Shown: positions 1-9,296, counted from the first letter of the stretch. The stretch is 64,000 nt of DNA from Arthrobacter sp. SX1312 (GCF_002929295.1 NZ_PJIM01000003.1:620001-684000); one strand, 5' to 3'. Notes: a model not told the origin generated them from the sequence alone. Program-made: numbers and translations.

Positions 1-860
1 AGCGCGACGAACGGTCCGTTGGCCACGAGGGCGATCAGGGCCGCGAGGACGCCGGCCAGGGTGGCACCGACCAGGGGGATGAAGGCGCCGATGAAGACGA
101 TGGCCGCCAACGGGAGGGCGAGCGGGACCCCGAGGACCAGCAGCGCACCACCGATGAACACCGAATCGACCAGGGCCACGATCGCCGTGCCGCGCACGTA
201 GCCACCGAGGACGGCCATGCTGCTGTAGCCGACCCGCCGGGCCTTGACGAGCCGCTTGCCCTTGAAGGCCCGCAGCATGAATGCCCAGATCTTCTCGCCG
301 TCCTTGAGGAAGAAGAACAGGATGACCACCATGAGCAGGCCGCCGGCGAAGAAGTTCCCCGCCGCGCTGAGGCCCGAGATGGCCCCGGCGCCCGCGGTGC
401 TGCTGGTCGCGAAGTCGACCACCGAGTCACGCGCCTGCTGGATCTGTGCGTCGTCGATGGGGATGGGGCCGTTCTGCGCGAAGGCGTAGAGCTGGTCGAA
501 GCCCTCCGACGCGCTGGTGGCAAGCTCTCCCGCCTGTCCCACGACGGCGAACACGATGCCCGTGATGAGCCCGCCGAAAAGGAGCAGGAGCAGCAGGAAC
601 GACACACCGGTGGCCGCGGATGCGCCCCAGCCCTTCCGCCGCAGCCAGAGGACGAAGGGCCCGATCGCGGCCGCGAGGATGATCGCGAGCAGCATCGGGA
701 TCACCACGAGCCGCACCTGGATCAGTGCGTACACGGCCACTACACCCAGGACCAGCAGCAGGAGCACCTGCGCCGCCCGGATGCTGGCGTTGCCGAGGCT
801 GTCACGCCAGGGGCCCTTCGCGGCGGCCGTCTCCGGCCGCGCATCGGTGGACTGGGTCAT
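1..860 (-). CDS. AI-2E family transporter-like membrane protein (partial; C-terminus beyond window)
   Basis: The N-terminal 286 residues of a polytopic membrane protein are present; the gene runs off the left edge. Hydrophobic segments lie near residues 28-72, 78-110, 168-187 and 225-280. The signature FFLKDGEKIW near residue 182 and the stretch VFIGAFIPLVGATLAG near residue 255 are typical of the AI-2E/PerM (UPF0118) family, whose members are usually 350-400 residues and export or exchange poorly defined substrates. The substrate cannot be read from sequence, and true autoinducer-2 export is unproven for most members. The ATG overlaps the stop of the upstream acyl-CoA synthetase (ATGA), so the two are probably translated in a coupled fashion. 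Confidence 0.88.
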   Translation of the reverse strand, partial: MTQSTDARPETAAAKGPWRDSLGNASIRAAQVLLLLVLGVVAVYALIQVRLVVIPMLLAIILAAAIGPFVLWLRRKGWGASAATGVSFLLLLLLFGGLITGIVFAVVGQAGELATSASEGFDQLYAFAQNGPIPIDDAQIQQARDSVVDFATSSTAGAGAISGLSAAGNFFAGGLLMVVILFFFLKDGEKIWAFMLRAFKGKRLVKARRVGYSSMAVLGGYVRGTAIVALVDSVFIGGALLVLGVPLALPLAAIVFIGAFIPLVGATLAGVLAALIALVANGPFVA

Positions 861-2587
861 CGACCGTCACCTTTTCCTTCGGCCCGATGGCCATCATTGA
901 TCAGTTGGGAACGCACCTCGCGGCGGAGGACCTTGCCGATCAGCGATCGGGGCAGGTCCTCCACCTGCACGATAGTGCGTGGAACCTTGTAGGCGGCGAG
1001 CGCGCCGCGACATGACGCCCTCAGTGCCTCGACGTCGAGGGTGGCGCCCGGCGCGAGCATGACGACGGCGGCCACGTCCTCGCCGCCGCCGTCCCGCGGG
1101 AGGCCCACCACGGCGGTGTCGGCCACGCCGGGGTGCGCCCGGAGGACGCCCTCCACCTCGCTGGGCGAGACGTTGAAACCGCCCGTGATGATGAGTTCCT
1201 TGATGCGGTCCACGACCGTCAGGAAGCCGTCGTCGTCCATCCGGACGATGTCCCCCGTCCGGAACCAGCCGCCGTCCAGCAGGGCGTCCTCGGTCTCGTC
1301 GGGTCGCCGCCAGTAGCCCTGGAACACCTGGGGCCCTTTCAGGAGCAGCTCCCCCGCCTCGCCCGGGGCGCGATCCTTGCGGGGATCCTCCGGGTCGACG
1401 ATGCGGACGTCGGTGCCCGGGAACGGTACCCCGATCGTGCCGGGCCGCCGCGTGGGGCCGATCGGATTGCCGGCCGCGACGGGGGACGTCTCGGTGAGCC
1501 CGTAGCCCTCGATCAGGTAGCCGCCCGTGGCTGCCTCCCAGGTCTCCACCGTGGCCTGCGGGAGGTTCATGGCCCCGGAGATCGCGAACCGGATGCTGCG
1601 GAGGTCCACGCCGCGCTCGGCGGCGCCGGCCGCGAGCCGGTCGTAGATGGGGGGCACCGCCGGCAGGAAGGTGGGTGGGCTCTTCCGGACGGCGTCGAGG
1701 ACCAGCGGCACGTCGAAGCGCGGGAACAGGACGAGCTTCGCGCCGATGCTCATGGAGAAGGTCAGGCACAGCGTCAGCCCGTAGGCGTGGAACATGGGCA
1801 GGACGGCATAGACGGTCTCGCGGCCGACGTCGAGGCCCGGCACCCAGGCCCGCCCCTGGGCCGCGTTCGCCAGCAGGTTCCGGTGCGTGAGGATGGCGCC
1901 CTTGGGGACACCCGTGGTCCCGCTCGTGTACTGCAGGACCGCCGTGTCCTCCGCCGAGGGCCGCGGGTGCCGGCCCGGCAGGGGCCGGCGGTGCAGCAGG
2001 TCCCGCCACGCGACCACGTTGCGGGGGCCGGTGAGTCCCTCCCGCGTGGTGAGTGCAGCCCTCGCTTCGCGCGCGCGTCGCACGGGGAGCTTGAGCGCGA
2101 GTCGGCGCGAGGCGGGCATCGCGCCGATGAGGTCCACCGACACCACGGAGGCGACCGGGATGTCGGCCGGCAGCCGCTGCACGCTCGGCACCACCCTGTC
2201 CCACACGATCGCGACCTTGGCGCCGTGGTCCTCGAACTGGTGCCGCAGCTCGCGGTCCGTGTACAGCGGGTTGTGCTCGACGACGATCGCGCCGAGGCGG
2301 AGCACGGCGTAGAACGCCACGATGTGCTGGGGGCAGTTCGGCAGCACGAGGGCCACGCGGTCCCCCGCCCCGACGCCGAGGGACCGCAGGCCGGCCGCCG
2401 CCCGGGCCACCGCCGCGCCCAGCTCCCCGTAGGTCGTCGTGGCGCCGAAGAACTCGAGGGCCGCGCTCGGGCCGTGGGCCGCGACCGACGCGTCGAGGAG
2501 GTCGGACAGGGTGCCCTCGGGCACGCCGAAGGATCGGGGCACACCGGGTGCGTAGCTTTCGACCCAGGGGCGGGCTGCCAAATCCAT
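857..2587 (-). CDS. long-chain fatty-acid--CoA ligase (AMP-forming)
   Basis: 576-residue adenylate-forming enzyme that activates a fatty acid to acyl-AMP and then acyl-CoA in the cytosol. The P-loop-like motif YTSGTTGVPKGA, the EGYGLTETSP motif, the hinge region GWFRTGDI followed by DRIKELIITGGFNVSP, and the C-terminal catalytic lysine context SLIGKVLRRE are all visible. The frame is open further upstream, but conserved sequence starts at MDLAARPW, with an AGCAGG-like ribosome-binding site. The stop overlaps the next gene's ATG by 4 bp. FadD-type is the best family call; chain-length preference is not deducible. Confidence 0.9.
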   Translation of the reverse strand: MDLAARPWVESYAPGVPRSFGVPEGTLSDLLDASVAAHGPSAALEFFGATTTYGELGAAVARAAAGLRSLGVGAGDRVALVLPNCPQHIVAFYAVLRLGAIVVEHNPLYTDRELRHQFEDHGAKVAIVWDRVVPSVQRLPADIPVASVVSVDLIGAMPASRRLALKLPVRRAREARAALTTREGLTGPRNVVAWRDLLHRRPLPGRHPRPSAEDTAVLQYTSGTTGVPKGAILTHRNLLANAAQGRAWVPGLDVGRETVYAVLPMFHAYGLTLCLTFSMSIGAKLVLFPRFDVPLVLDAVRKSPPTFLPAVPPIYDRLAAGAAERGVDLRSIRFAISGAMNLPQATVETWEAATGGYLIEGYGLTETSPVAAGNPIGPTRRPGTIGVPFPGTDVRIVDPEDPRKDRAPGEAGELLLKGPQVFQGYWRRPDETEDALLDGGWFRTGDIVRMDDDGFLTVVDRIKELIITGGFNVSPSEVEGVLRAHPGVADTAVVGLPRDGGGEDVAAVVMLAPGATLDVEALRASCRGALAAYKVPRTIVQVEDLPRSLIGKVLRREVRSQLINDGHRAEGKGDGR

Positions 2588-2900
2588 AAGCCTGCTTTCT
2601 GTTATCGGTTCGACTGTAGCGTGCGGCCGGGGCCTTCCGGTACTCGAACCTACCGTCGGCACCCGGGGAGCAGACCACGACGGACACCACCCCATCCGGT
2701 AGCATTGTCGGTCGAAGGGGAGTAGCTCCGCACCCATGGGGTGCGCGGCCTGTCGACATACTGGTGCCATCGGTACCCGGCAGTCCACCGGTGGAACCGG
2801 CGAGCGAGACCTTCGGCCGATATGACGCATCTGTGACCCCGGCCGAAGTTTCCCGCTTCGGATCGGGTGTGCACATGCCCCGAACACCCGGAGCACCTCC
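2588..2900. other. divergent intergenic region
   Basis: About 313 bp between two divergently transcribed genes, so it should hold promoters for both the acyl-CoA ligase and the VIT-type transporter. I see no convincing gene, riboswitch or strong hairpin. A short imperfect repeat of GAACACCC-type units occurs at its right end, running into the start of the transporter gene. Confidence 0.5.
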
Positions 2901-4022
2901 TTGAACACCCCCGAGAACACCCCCGAGAACACACTCGGACAGCCCCCGTCCCGCGACGACGTGAAGCGCTGGCGCCAGTACCTCGCGGACGAACGCGCCG
3001 AGGCGGCCACCTACCGCGATCTCGCCCGGCGCAGGACCGGCGAGGAACGCGAGATCCTGCTCGGACTCGCGGAGGCCGAGGGCCGCCACGAGGCACACTG
3101 GCTCGCGCTCCTCGGCGAGGACGCCGGACGGCCCCTGCGGCCCTCCGTCCGCAACAGGCTCCTGGGGGTACTCGCCCGGCGCTTCGGCTCCGTCTTCGTC
3201 CTCGCCCTCGCGCAGAGGGCCGAAGGCCGCTCCCCCTACGCGTCGGACCCCTCGGCCACGAGCGCGATGGCCGCCGACGAGCAGATCCACGAGGAGGTGG
3301 TGCGCGGGCTCGCGACCCGCGGCCGCAACCGGCTCTCGGGCAACTTCCGTGCCGCCGTGTTCGGGGTGAACGACGGCCTCGTCAGCAACCTCGCGCTGGT
3401 CATGGGCATCGGGGCGACCGGCGTCTCGACGTCGTTCATCCTGTTCAGCGGGCTGGCCGGTTTGCTGGCCGGCGCCCTGTCGATGGGTGCCGGCGAGTAC
3501 GTGTCCGTCCGGTCCCAGCGCGAACTCCTGTCCGCGACGCGCCCCACGCAGATCACGCTGACCGCGGCCAAGGAACTCGACATCGCCGCGAACGAGCTGG
3601 TGCTGGTGTACCGCGCGAGGGGCATGACGCCCGCCGCCGCGGAGCACCGCGCGGCGGAACGCCTGGGCCTGTTCGGCTGCGACTGCGATCCGAGCTTCTC
3701 GCTCCAGCCCGAGGAGGACGACGCCGTCGACGAGCACGAGGCGGTCGGCACCGGCCTCGGTGCCGCCGCCTCGAGCTTCTGTTTCTTCGCGTCCGGCGCG
3801 ATCATCCCCGTCCTGCCGTACCTGCTGGGTCTGAGCGGTGTCCTCGCCGTCGTCGTCGCCTGCATCCTGGTGGGTCTGGCGCTGATGGCGACCGGGGCCG
3901 TCGTCGCCCTCCTGTCCGGCGCCTCGCCCCTGCGGCTGGCCCTGCGGCAACTGGGTATCGGACTCGGTGCGGCCGCCGTGACCTACGGGCTCGGCCTGCT
4001 GTTCGGCACGTCGGTGGCCTGA
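2901..4022 (+). CDS. VIT1/CCC1-family transporter with N-terminal ferritin-like domain
   Basis: 373-residue protein. Residues ~15-130 form a ferritin/rubrerythrin-like helical domain: ERAEAATYRDLA and AEAEGRHEAHW carry the E...ExxH-type metal-ligand pattern, and a further EQIHEEV helix occurs near residue 130. Residues ~145-373 form the membrane domain, opening with FGVNDGLVSNLALVMG and containing GALSMGAGEYVSV, both hallmarks of the VIT1/CCC1 family that moves Fe2+ or Mn2+ out of the cytosol. The start is TTG with GGAG 8 bp upstream. The fusion suggests that the head senses, binds or oxidises iron before transport; that is inference from related 'membrane-bound ferritin' proteins. No iron box was recognised upstream. 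Confidence 0.87.
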   Translation: MNTPENTPENTLGQPPSRDDVKRWRQYLADERAEAATYRDLARRRTGEEREILLGLAEAEGRHEAHWLALLGEDAGRPLRPSVRNRLLGVLARRFGSVFVLALAQRAEGRSPYASDPSATSAMAADEQIHEEVVRGLATRGRNRLSGNFRAAVFGVNDGLVSNLALVMGIGATGVSTSFILFSGLAGLLAGALSMGAGEYVSVRSQRELLSATRPTQITLTAAKELDIAANELVLVYRARGMTPAAAEHRAAERLGLFGCDCDPSFSLQPEEDDAVDEHEAVGTGLGAAASSFCFFASGAIIPVLPYLLGLSGVLAVVVACILVGLALMATGAVVALLSGASPLRLALRQLGIGLGAAAVTYGLGLLFGTSVA

Positions 4023-4171
4023 TCCGGGCGTCCTCCCGGCGCGCGGGCCCCCGAAGCCGGCCGTGGCCCTTACCCCCTCGACGATGCCGGGCCGTGGCGG
4101 GGACGCGCCGGACCCGCGGGTGCATGCGCCCTGCGCGAACGCCGTTCCTCCACCGCCGCGGCGGTGCTGCA

Positions 4172-5104
4172 ATGGTCCCTATGGACGAGCAGGAGGCTCT
4201 CGACGCATATTCGGCAGCGGTCGTGCGGATCGCCGAGTCCACACTGCCGTCGGTGGCGGCGGTCTCCGTGCGTACCGCCCGCGGCGCGGGTGCGGGCAGC
4301 GCGTCCGTCATCTCCACGGAGGGGCACCTGCTGACGAGCGCTCATGTGGTGGCCGGCGCACAGCGCACCGAGGTCGCGTTCGGCGATGGATCCGTCCTGC
4401 CCGCGCGCGTCGTGGGCAGGGATCCGCTGTCGGACCTCGCGGTACTCCAGGCGGAGGGGAGCACGCCGCCACCGGTTCCGTGGGGGGATGCGACCCGCCT
4501 CCGGGTCGGGCAGCTCGTGGTGGCGCTCGGCAACCCGCTCGGTCTGGCCGGCAGCGTCACCGCGGGCATCGTCTCCGCGCTCGGCCGGTCGCTGCCCACG
4601 CTGTCAGGGCGCGTCGTGGACGAGGTCATCCAGACGGACGCGACCCTGAATCCGGGCAACAGCGGAGGTGTGCTGGCCGACAGCGCGGGCCGCATGGTCG
4701 GAGTGAACACCGCCGTCGCCGGCATCGGACTCGGCCTTGCCGTGCCGATCAACCCGACCACCCGGGAGATCATCGACGCGCTGATCACCAGGGGACGCGT
4801 CCGACGCGCGTGGCTGGGGGTGGTCGGAGCCCAGATCACCCTCACCCCGGAGCTCGCGGCTCGTGTCGGGGCGCCCACCGGGATGCAGGTGGCATCCGTC
4901 GTCGCGGGCAGCCCTGCCGCAGGTGCCGGGGCACGTGCGGGTGACGTCGTCGTCTCACTCGACCGCGTCCCCGTCCGCAGCGCGACGGGCATTCAGCGGC
5001 TGATGGTCGAGACGGCGATCGGCCGCCGGATGGAGATGACGGTGTGGCGCAACGGCGCCCTGGTGGACATCGTCGTGGAGCCCGAGGAACTGCGCACACC
5101 GTGA
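4172..5104 (+). CDS. trypsin-like serine protease with PDZ domain (HtrA/DegP-like), no export signal
   Basis: 310-residue S1C-type protease. The catalytic triad is visible as His in LLTSAHVVAG, Asp in DPLSDLAVLQ and Ser in NPGNSGGVL. A PDZ domain follows (roughly residues 210-305; AWLGVVGAQ and GDVVVSLDRVPV). HtrA proteins normally sit in or beyond the membrane, but neither of the two possible starts (ATG at 4172 or 4181) gives a signal peptide or transmembrane anchor. The protein therefore appears cytosolic, or the true start lies elsewhere. Neither start has a clear ribosome-binding site. It follows the VIT gene by about 150 bp on the same strand. Confidence 0.85.
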   Translation: MVPMDEQEALDAYSAAVVRIAESTLPSVAAVSVRTARGAGAGSASVISTEGHLLTSAHVVAGAQRTEVAFGDGSVLPARVVGRDPLSDLAVLQAEGSTPPPVPWGDATRLRVGQLVVALGNPLGLAGSVTAGIVSALGRSLPTLSGRVVDEVIQTDATLNPGNSGGVLADSAGRMVGVNTAVAGIGLGLAVPINPTTREIIDALITRGRVRRAWLGVVGAQITLTPELAARVGAPTGMQVASVVAGSPAAGAGARAGDVVVSLDRVPVRSATGIQRLMVETAIGRRMEMTVWRNGALVDIVVEPEELRTP

Positions 5105-5137
5105 CGGGATCGGGGTGTGCGCCCGGGTCCGGGTCGC

Positions 5138-5608
5138 CTACGCGGGGTCGTGCTGCTGCAGGACGTAGTCCTCGAGCTTCCCGAGCGTCGCCTCGATGCT
5201 CGCCGGATGCCGGCGGGTGAAGCCGGTGAGCCTGAACACGAAGCGCCACCGCACGGCGCGGCCGTCCCACTCCTCGCGCACGAGCGTCCCGCCGTCCCGC
5301 GGTTCGAGCGTGTACCGCCAGACGTGGGCGGAGAAATGGCGCCAGGCGATCCGGCGGCCCTCCTCGAACTCGACCACGCGGTTCAGGATCCTGTAGGACG
5401 TCCCCATCGTCATGTCCATCCCGAACTTCGCCCCCAGGGACAGCCGGGCCGGCCCGTTGGGCTGCTCGCCGCGGACCGTCCCGGACCCGTCGATGACGCT
5501 GTGCAGGGCGGGTGTCGCGAGGACCTCGAAGATGCGGGCGGCGGGCGCCGCGATGAGGCGTTCCCTGGAGATGAGGTAGGCGGAGTCCGTGCCGGGCGTC
5601 GTCGTCAT
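5138..5608 (-). CDS. SRPBCC family protein (START-like fold)
   Basis: 156-residue protein. It opens with the family pattern ISRERLIAAPAARIFEVLA, continues with FGMDMTMGTSYRILNRVVEFE and RIAWRHFSAH, and ends in a long amphipathic helix, as in polyketide-cyclase/dehydrase-like SRPBCC proteins that bind a hydrophobic ligand. No catalytic activity can be assigned. The ATG at 5608 follows a GGGGAG stretch with no spacing, so the start is uncertain. It is a monocistronic minus-strand gene, convergent with the protease gene. Confidence 0.75.
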   Translation of the reverse strand: MTTTPGTDSAYLISRERLIAAPAARIFEVLATPALHSVIDGSGTVRGEQPNGPARLSLGAKFGMDMTMGTSYRILNRVVEFEEGRRIAWRHFSAHVWRYTLEPRDGGTLVREEWDGRAVRWRFVFRLTGFTRRHPASIEATLGKLEDYVLQQHDPA

Positions 5609-5665
5609 CTCCCCATTCTGCCCGCTCCGCCGTCCGCCGGCAGCCAGGACCGGGCGGAGGCGCCG

Positions 5666-5690
5666 AAGGGCCCCCACGCGGAGGGCCCCT
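5666..5690 (-). terminator. putative terminator hairpin after the alcohol dehydrogenase
   Basis: On the minus strand AGGGGCCC pairs with GGGCCCTT across a 9-nt loop, 21 bp past the dehydrogenase stop. One wobble pair and no T-run, so it is a moderate candidate only. Confidence 0.45.
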
Positions 5691-5711
5691 CGGTCTCGGA
5701 ACGTCCTGCGG

Positions 5712-6767
5712 TCAGGGCTTCAGGAGCACCTTGATGGCGCGCCGCTCGTCCATGGCCCTGTACGCTTCCGCGGCGTCCTCCAGGGGCATCTCGACGTCGA
5801 AGACACGGCCCGGGTTGATGGTCCCGTCGAGGACGTCCTTCAGCAGCTCCGGGATGTAGGTGTGGGCCGGTGCCATCCCGCCGCCCACGGTGATGTTCTT
5901 CGCGAAGAGCACGCCGATGGGCAGTTCCGGTCCGCCGGCGGGGACGCCGACGAAGCCCAGGTGACCGCCGGGGCGCGTGCTGCGCAGCGCCTGGTCCATG
6001 GACTCCTTCGTACCCACGCACTCGAGGACGGAGTCGGCGAGGACACCCCCGAGGAGCTCGCGCACCTTCTCGACACCCTCGTCGCCGCGCTCGGCGACGA
6101 TGTCCGTGGCGCCGAACTCGCGGGCGAGCTCCTGCCGGTCGGCGTGGCGGGACATGGCGATGATGCGCTCGGCCCCCAGCCGCTTCGCGGCGAGCACCCC
6201 GCACAGTCCCACGGCGCCGTCACCCACGACGACGACGGTGCTGCCCGGGCCGACGTTCGCGGACACGGCGGCGTGGTGGCCGGTGGACATCACATCGGAG
6301 AGGGTCAGCAGGCTCGCCGTCAGGGCGGCGTCGGGTTCGGTCACGCCGTCCACCTTCCGCAGGGTGCCGTCGGCCTGCGGGACACGCACGGCTTCGCCCT
6401 GCGCGCCCTGCACGAAGTCTCCGTGCTCGTCCGTACTGCCCCAGCCCACGAGGTGGTCGCATGCCACGGTCACGCCGTTGAGGCACTGCGGGCACGCGCC
6501 GCAGCTGTCCACGAACGGCGCGATCACGAAGTCACCCACCGCGATGTCGCGGACGTCGTCGCCCACGGACTCCACGACGCCGACGAACTCGTGGCCGATC
6601 GCCTTGGGTTCCTTGGTGGGCCGGACGCCCCGGTACGGCCAGAGGTCGGAGCCGCAGACGCAGGCCGCCGTGACCCGCACGACGGCGTCCGTCGGACGGA
6701 TGATGCTCGGGTAGTCCCGGTCCTCGACCCTGATGTCGCCGGGCCCGTGGATGATGGTCGCACGCAT
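5712..6767 (-). CDS. zinc-dependent alcohol dehydrogenase family protein
   Basis: 351-residue medium-chain dehydrogenase/reductase. Catalytic zinc ligands fit CVCGSDLW (Cys) and GHEFVGVV (His-Glu). The structural-zinc loop is CGACPQCLNGVTVAC, and the Rossmann glycine motif is VVGDGAVGLCG. These enzymes oxidise alcohols or reduce aldehydes with NAD(P). A clear AGGAG site precedes the ATG. It lies 75 bp downstream of the sugar-porter gene on the same strand and may be co-transcribed with it. The substrate is unknown; glutathione- or threonine-type dehydrogenases are alternatives inside the same superfamily. Confidence 0.9.
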   Translation of the reverse strand: MRATIIHGPGDIRVEDRDYPSIIRPTDAVVRVTAACVCGSDLWPYRGVRPTKEPKAIGHEFVGVVESVGDDVRDIAVGDFVIAPFVDSCGACPQCLNGVTVACDHLVGWGSTDEHGDFVQGAQGEAVRVPQADGTLRKVDGVTEPDAALTASLLTLSDVMSTGHHAAVSANVGPGSTVVVVGDGAVGLCGVLAAKRLGAERIIAMSRHADRQELAREFGATDIVAERGDEGVEKVRELLGGVLADSVLECVGTKESMDQALRSTRPGGHLGFVGVPAGGPELPIGVLFAKNITVGGGMAPAHTYIPELLKDVLDGTINPGRVFDVEMPLEDAAEAYRAMDERRAIKVLLKP

Positions 6768-6842
6768 GATGATCTCCTAGCAGCTTGCTTGACGCAATCG
6801 ATTGTCCCCTTCCGTCACCTTACAAGCCGCGTGCCGGAGGCT

Positions 6843-8267
6843 CTACCGCCGCCGGCCGTCCACCGTCTCCTTGAACTGGTGCTCCAGTTCCTCCAGGGTC
6901 TTCCCGCGGGTCTCGGGGACGTGGCGGCGGGCGAAGACGATCGCGGCGACGCCGAGGACCACGAACACGAAGAAGGTGTTCGAGATCCCGACGGCGTCCA
7001 TGAGGATCGGGAAGCTGAGGCTGACCGCGAAGTTGACCATCCACAGGACGAAGACCGCCGCACCCATGCCGAGGCCCCGTAGCCGCATCGGGAAGATCTC
7101 GGCCAGCATCAGCCAGGTCACCGGGGAGATCGCGCCCTGCTGGAAGGCCAGGAAGGTGACGGTGAGGGCCAGGACCAGGAAGCCCCGGGCCGTACCCTCG
7201 GGCACGAGGAGGGAGACGAGGCCGATGGCGAGGAGGGCCGACGTCGTCCCGATCTGCCCGACGAGCAGCATGGGGCGGCGCCCCACCCGGCCGAGCAGCC
7301 AGATGCCGACGAAGGTCGCGGCGACCGAGATGACCCCGTTCGCGATGTTCGCGGTGAGCGCCGCCTGCGTGCCGAACCCGGCGACGTCGAGGATCCGCGT
7401 CCCGTAGTACATGATCGAGTTCACGCCGGTGATCTGCTGGATGACGGCGAGGCCGAGGCCGACGACGACGATGCGGCGGAGCCAGGGCTCGCGCAGGTCG
7501 CCGACGCTCGCGCGGTTCTGCCTACGGTCCTCGATGGCCAGCGCCTTCAGTGCGGCGAACTCGCCCTGCGCGGCGGCCGGCGGGCGAAGGGTCTCGAGGA
7601 CCCGCAGGGCGGACCCGAACGCGCCCCGGGCCGCTAGCCAGCGGGGGCTCTCCGGGACGAAGTGCAGGCCGATCCAGAGGCCGATGGCGGGGAGCGTCCC
7701 CAGGACGAGCATCCACCGCCAGATGCCGTGGCTGTCACCGAAGACGCCGCCCAGGAACGCGCTGCTGCTGAACGCCAGGAGCTGGCCCGTCACGATCATG
7801 AGTTCGTTGCGGGTCACCACCTGCCCGCGCCGGGCGGCCGGGGAGAGTTCGGCGAGGAAGATCGGGACGAGTACCGAGGCCCCGCCGACCGCCAGCCCGA
7901 GGATGAGCCGTGAGGTGACCATGACCGTGACATCGGGGGCGAGGGCGGAGCCCAGCGTCCCCCCGAGGAAGACGGCCGCGAGCACCATGAGCATCCGGCG
8001 GCGTCCGTAGGCGTCGGCGAGCCGGCCTCCGAGGAGGGCGCCGAACGCGGCCCCGAAGACGAGCGAGCTCGCGACGAGGCCTTCGGCGAAGGCGCCGAGA
8101 CGGAGATCGTCCACCATGAACGGCAGCGCACCGTTGATGACGCCGGTGTCGAACCCGAACAGCAGCCCGCCGAGGGTCGCCACCCACGTGGCGCGCCGGA
8201 GGTGTGCGCGCTGCCGACGCCCGTCGGCCGCAGTGGCGGCCGTGCTGTTGCTGGCCAGCTCGCTCAT
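6843..8267 (-). CDS. sugar porter family MFS transporter
   Basis: 474-residue, 12-segment major facilitator. Sugar-porter signatures are all present: GGLLFGFDTGVINGAL in the first helix, GRLADAYGRRRML after helix 2, VPIFLAELSPAARRGQ, the central VPESPRWLAARG, the QQITGVNSIMYYG motif of helix 7, and the C-terminal PETRGKTLEELE. These proteins import hexoses, pentoses or polyols, usually by proton symport. The ribosome-binding site AGGAGGTGA is near-perfect. It lies downstream of sucCD but is separated from it by a strong terminator, so it probably has its own promoter and may lead into the dehydrogenase gene. Confidence 0.92.
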   Translation of the reverse strand: MSELASNSTAATAADGRRQRAHLRRATWVATLGGLLFGFDTGVINGALPFMVDDLRLGAFAEGLVASSLVFGAAFGALLGGRLADAYGRRRMLMVLAAVFLGGTLGSALAPDVTVMVTSRLILGLAVGGASVLVPIFLAELSPAARRGQVVTRNELMIVTGQLLAFSSSAFLGGVFGDSHGIWRWMLVLGTLPAIGLWIGLHFVPESPRWLAARGAFGSALRVLETLRPPAAAQGEFAALKALAIEDRRQNRASVGDLREPWLRRIVVVGLGLAVIQQITGVNSIMYYGTRILDVAGFGTQAALTANIANGVISVAATFVGIWLLGRVGRRPMLLVGQIGTTSALLAIGLVSLLVPEGTARGFLVLALTVTFLAFQQGAISPVTWLMLAEIFPMRLRGLGMGAAVFVLWMVNFAVSLSFPILMDAVGISNTFFVFVVLGVAAIVFARRHVPETRGKTLEELEHQFKETVDGRRR

Positions 8268-8335
8268 GCCGTCACCTCCTGCTGGTAATCGTCCTCCGGG
8301 TCCCGCTCCGGAGTCTCCGGTCCCTCCGACGCAAA

Positions 8336-8365
8336 AGCCTCCCCCGCTCGGGTGCGGGGGAGGCT
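8336..8365 (-). terminator. intrinsic terminator of sucCD
   Basis: A perfect 12-bp stem (8336-8347 with 8354-8365, 6-nt loop) lies 16 bp past the sucD stop and is followed on the minus strand by TTTT. Confidence 0.88.
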
Positions 8366-8381
8366 CCTGGGATCACGGGGA

Positions 8382-9284
8382 TCAGAGTGTCGCGTAGACC
8401 TCGCGGAGGAGCTTGGCGGTCTCGGACGGCGTCTTGCCGACCTTGACGCCGGCGGCCTCGAGGGCTTCCTTCTTGGCCTGCGCGGTCCCGGCCGACCCGG
8501 AGACGATCGCGCCGGCGTGGCCCATGGTCTTGCCTTCGGGGGCGGTGAAGCCCGCGACGTAGCCGACGACGGGCTTGGTGACGTTCGCCTTGATGAAGTC
8601 GGCGGCACGCTCTTCGGCGTCTCCGCCGATCTCACCGATCATCACGATGGCCTTGGTCTCGGGATCCGCTTCGAAGGCCGCGAGGGCGTCGATGTGCGTG
8701 GTCCCGATGACGGGGTCGCCACCGATGCCGATGGCCGTCGAGAAGCCGAGGTCGCGGAGCTCGAACATCATCTGGTAGGTCAGCGTGCCGGACTTCGAGA
8801 CGAGGCCCACGCCACCCTTGCCCGTGATGTTCGCGGGCGTGATGCCCACGAGGGACTCTCCGGGCGTGATGATGCCCGGGCAGTTGGGGCCGATGATGCG
8901 GGTGATCTGCTGACCGTCCGCGTCGACCTTCGACTGGGCGAGCGCCCAGAACTCGGCGGAGTCCTGCACCGGGACACCCTCGGTGATGACCACGACGAGC
9001 CCGATGCCGGCCTCGATGGCCTCGACGACTGCATCCTTCGTGAAGGCCGGCGGGACGAAGACGATCGACACGTCGGCGCCGGTCTCCTTCTTCGCCTCCT
9101 CGACCGTGCCGTACACCGGGAGGGTGACGTCGCCGTGGGTCACCGTGGTGCCGGCCTTGCGGGCGTTGACGCCACCGACGACCTGCGTCCCGGCCTTCAG
9201 CATGAGGGCGGTGTGCTTGGTGCCTTCGCCGCCGGTGATGCCCTGGACGATGACCTTGGAGTCCTTGTTGAGGTAGATAGACAT
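8382..9284 (-). CDS. sucD: succinate--CoA ligase, alpha subunit
   Basis: 300-residue alpha subunit of succinyl-CoA synthetase, the TCA-cycle enzyme that interconverts succinyl-CoA and succinate with nucleotide phosphorylation. Visible are the N-terminal CoA-binding Rossmann region ([15 protein letters not shown]), the [13 protein letters not shown] stretch, and the phosphorylated active-site histidine in [11 protein letters not shown] near residue 245. Length and order match the family. It lies 12 bp downstream of sucC and forms the alpha-beta complex with it; the operon ends at the hairpin just beyond. Confidence 0.97.
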   Translation of the reverse strand: MSIYLNKDSKVIVQGITGGEGTKHTALMLKAGTQVVGGVNARKAGTTVTHGDVTLPVYGTVEEAKKETGADVSIVFVPPAFTKDAVVEAIEAGIGLVVVITEGVPVQDSAEFWALAQSKVDADGQQITRIIGPNCPGIITPGESLVGITPANITGKGGVGLVSKSGTLTYQMMFELRDLGFSTAIGIGGDPVIGTTHIDALAAFEADPETKAIVMIGEIGGDAEERAADFIKANVTKPVVGYVAGFTAPEGKTMGHAGAIVSGSAGTAQAKKEALEAAGVKVGKTPSETAKLLREVYATL

Positions 9285-9296
9285 ACGGGTGTTCCC

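Noticed and set aside
894-4172. Minus-strand open frame of ~1090 codons spanning the acyl-CoA ligase and the VIT gene.
   Set aside because: It overlaps two well-supported genes in other frames and has no family motif; the long frame reflects GC skew at codon position three.
5712-6767. Assignment of the alcohol dehydrogenase to a specific substrate such as formaldehyde.
   Set aside because: Family motifs are clear, but no substrate-defining residues or pathway neighbours are present.
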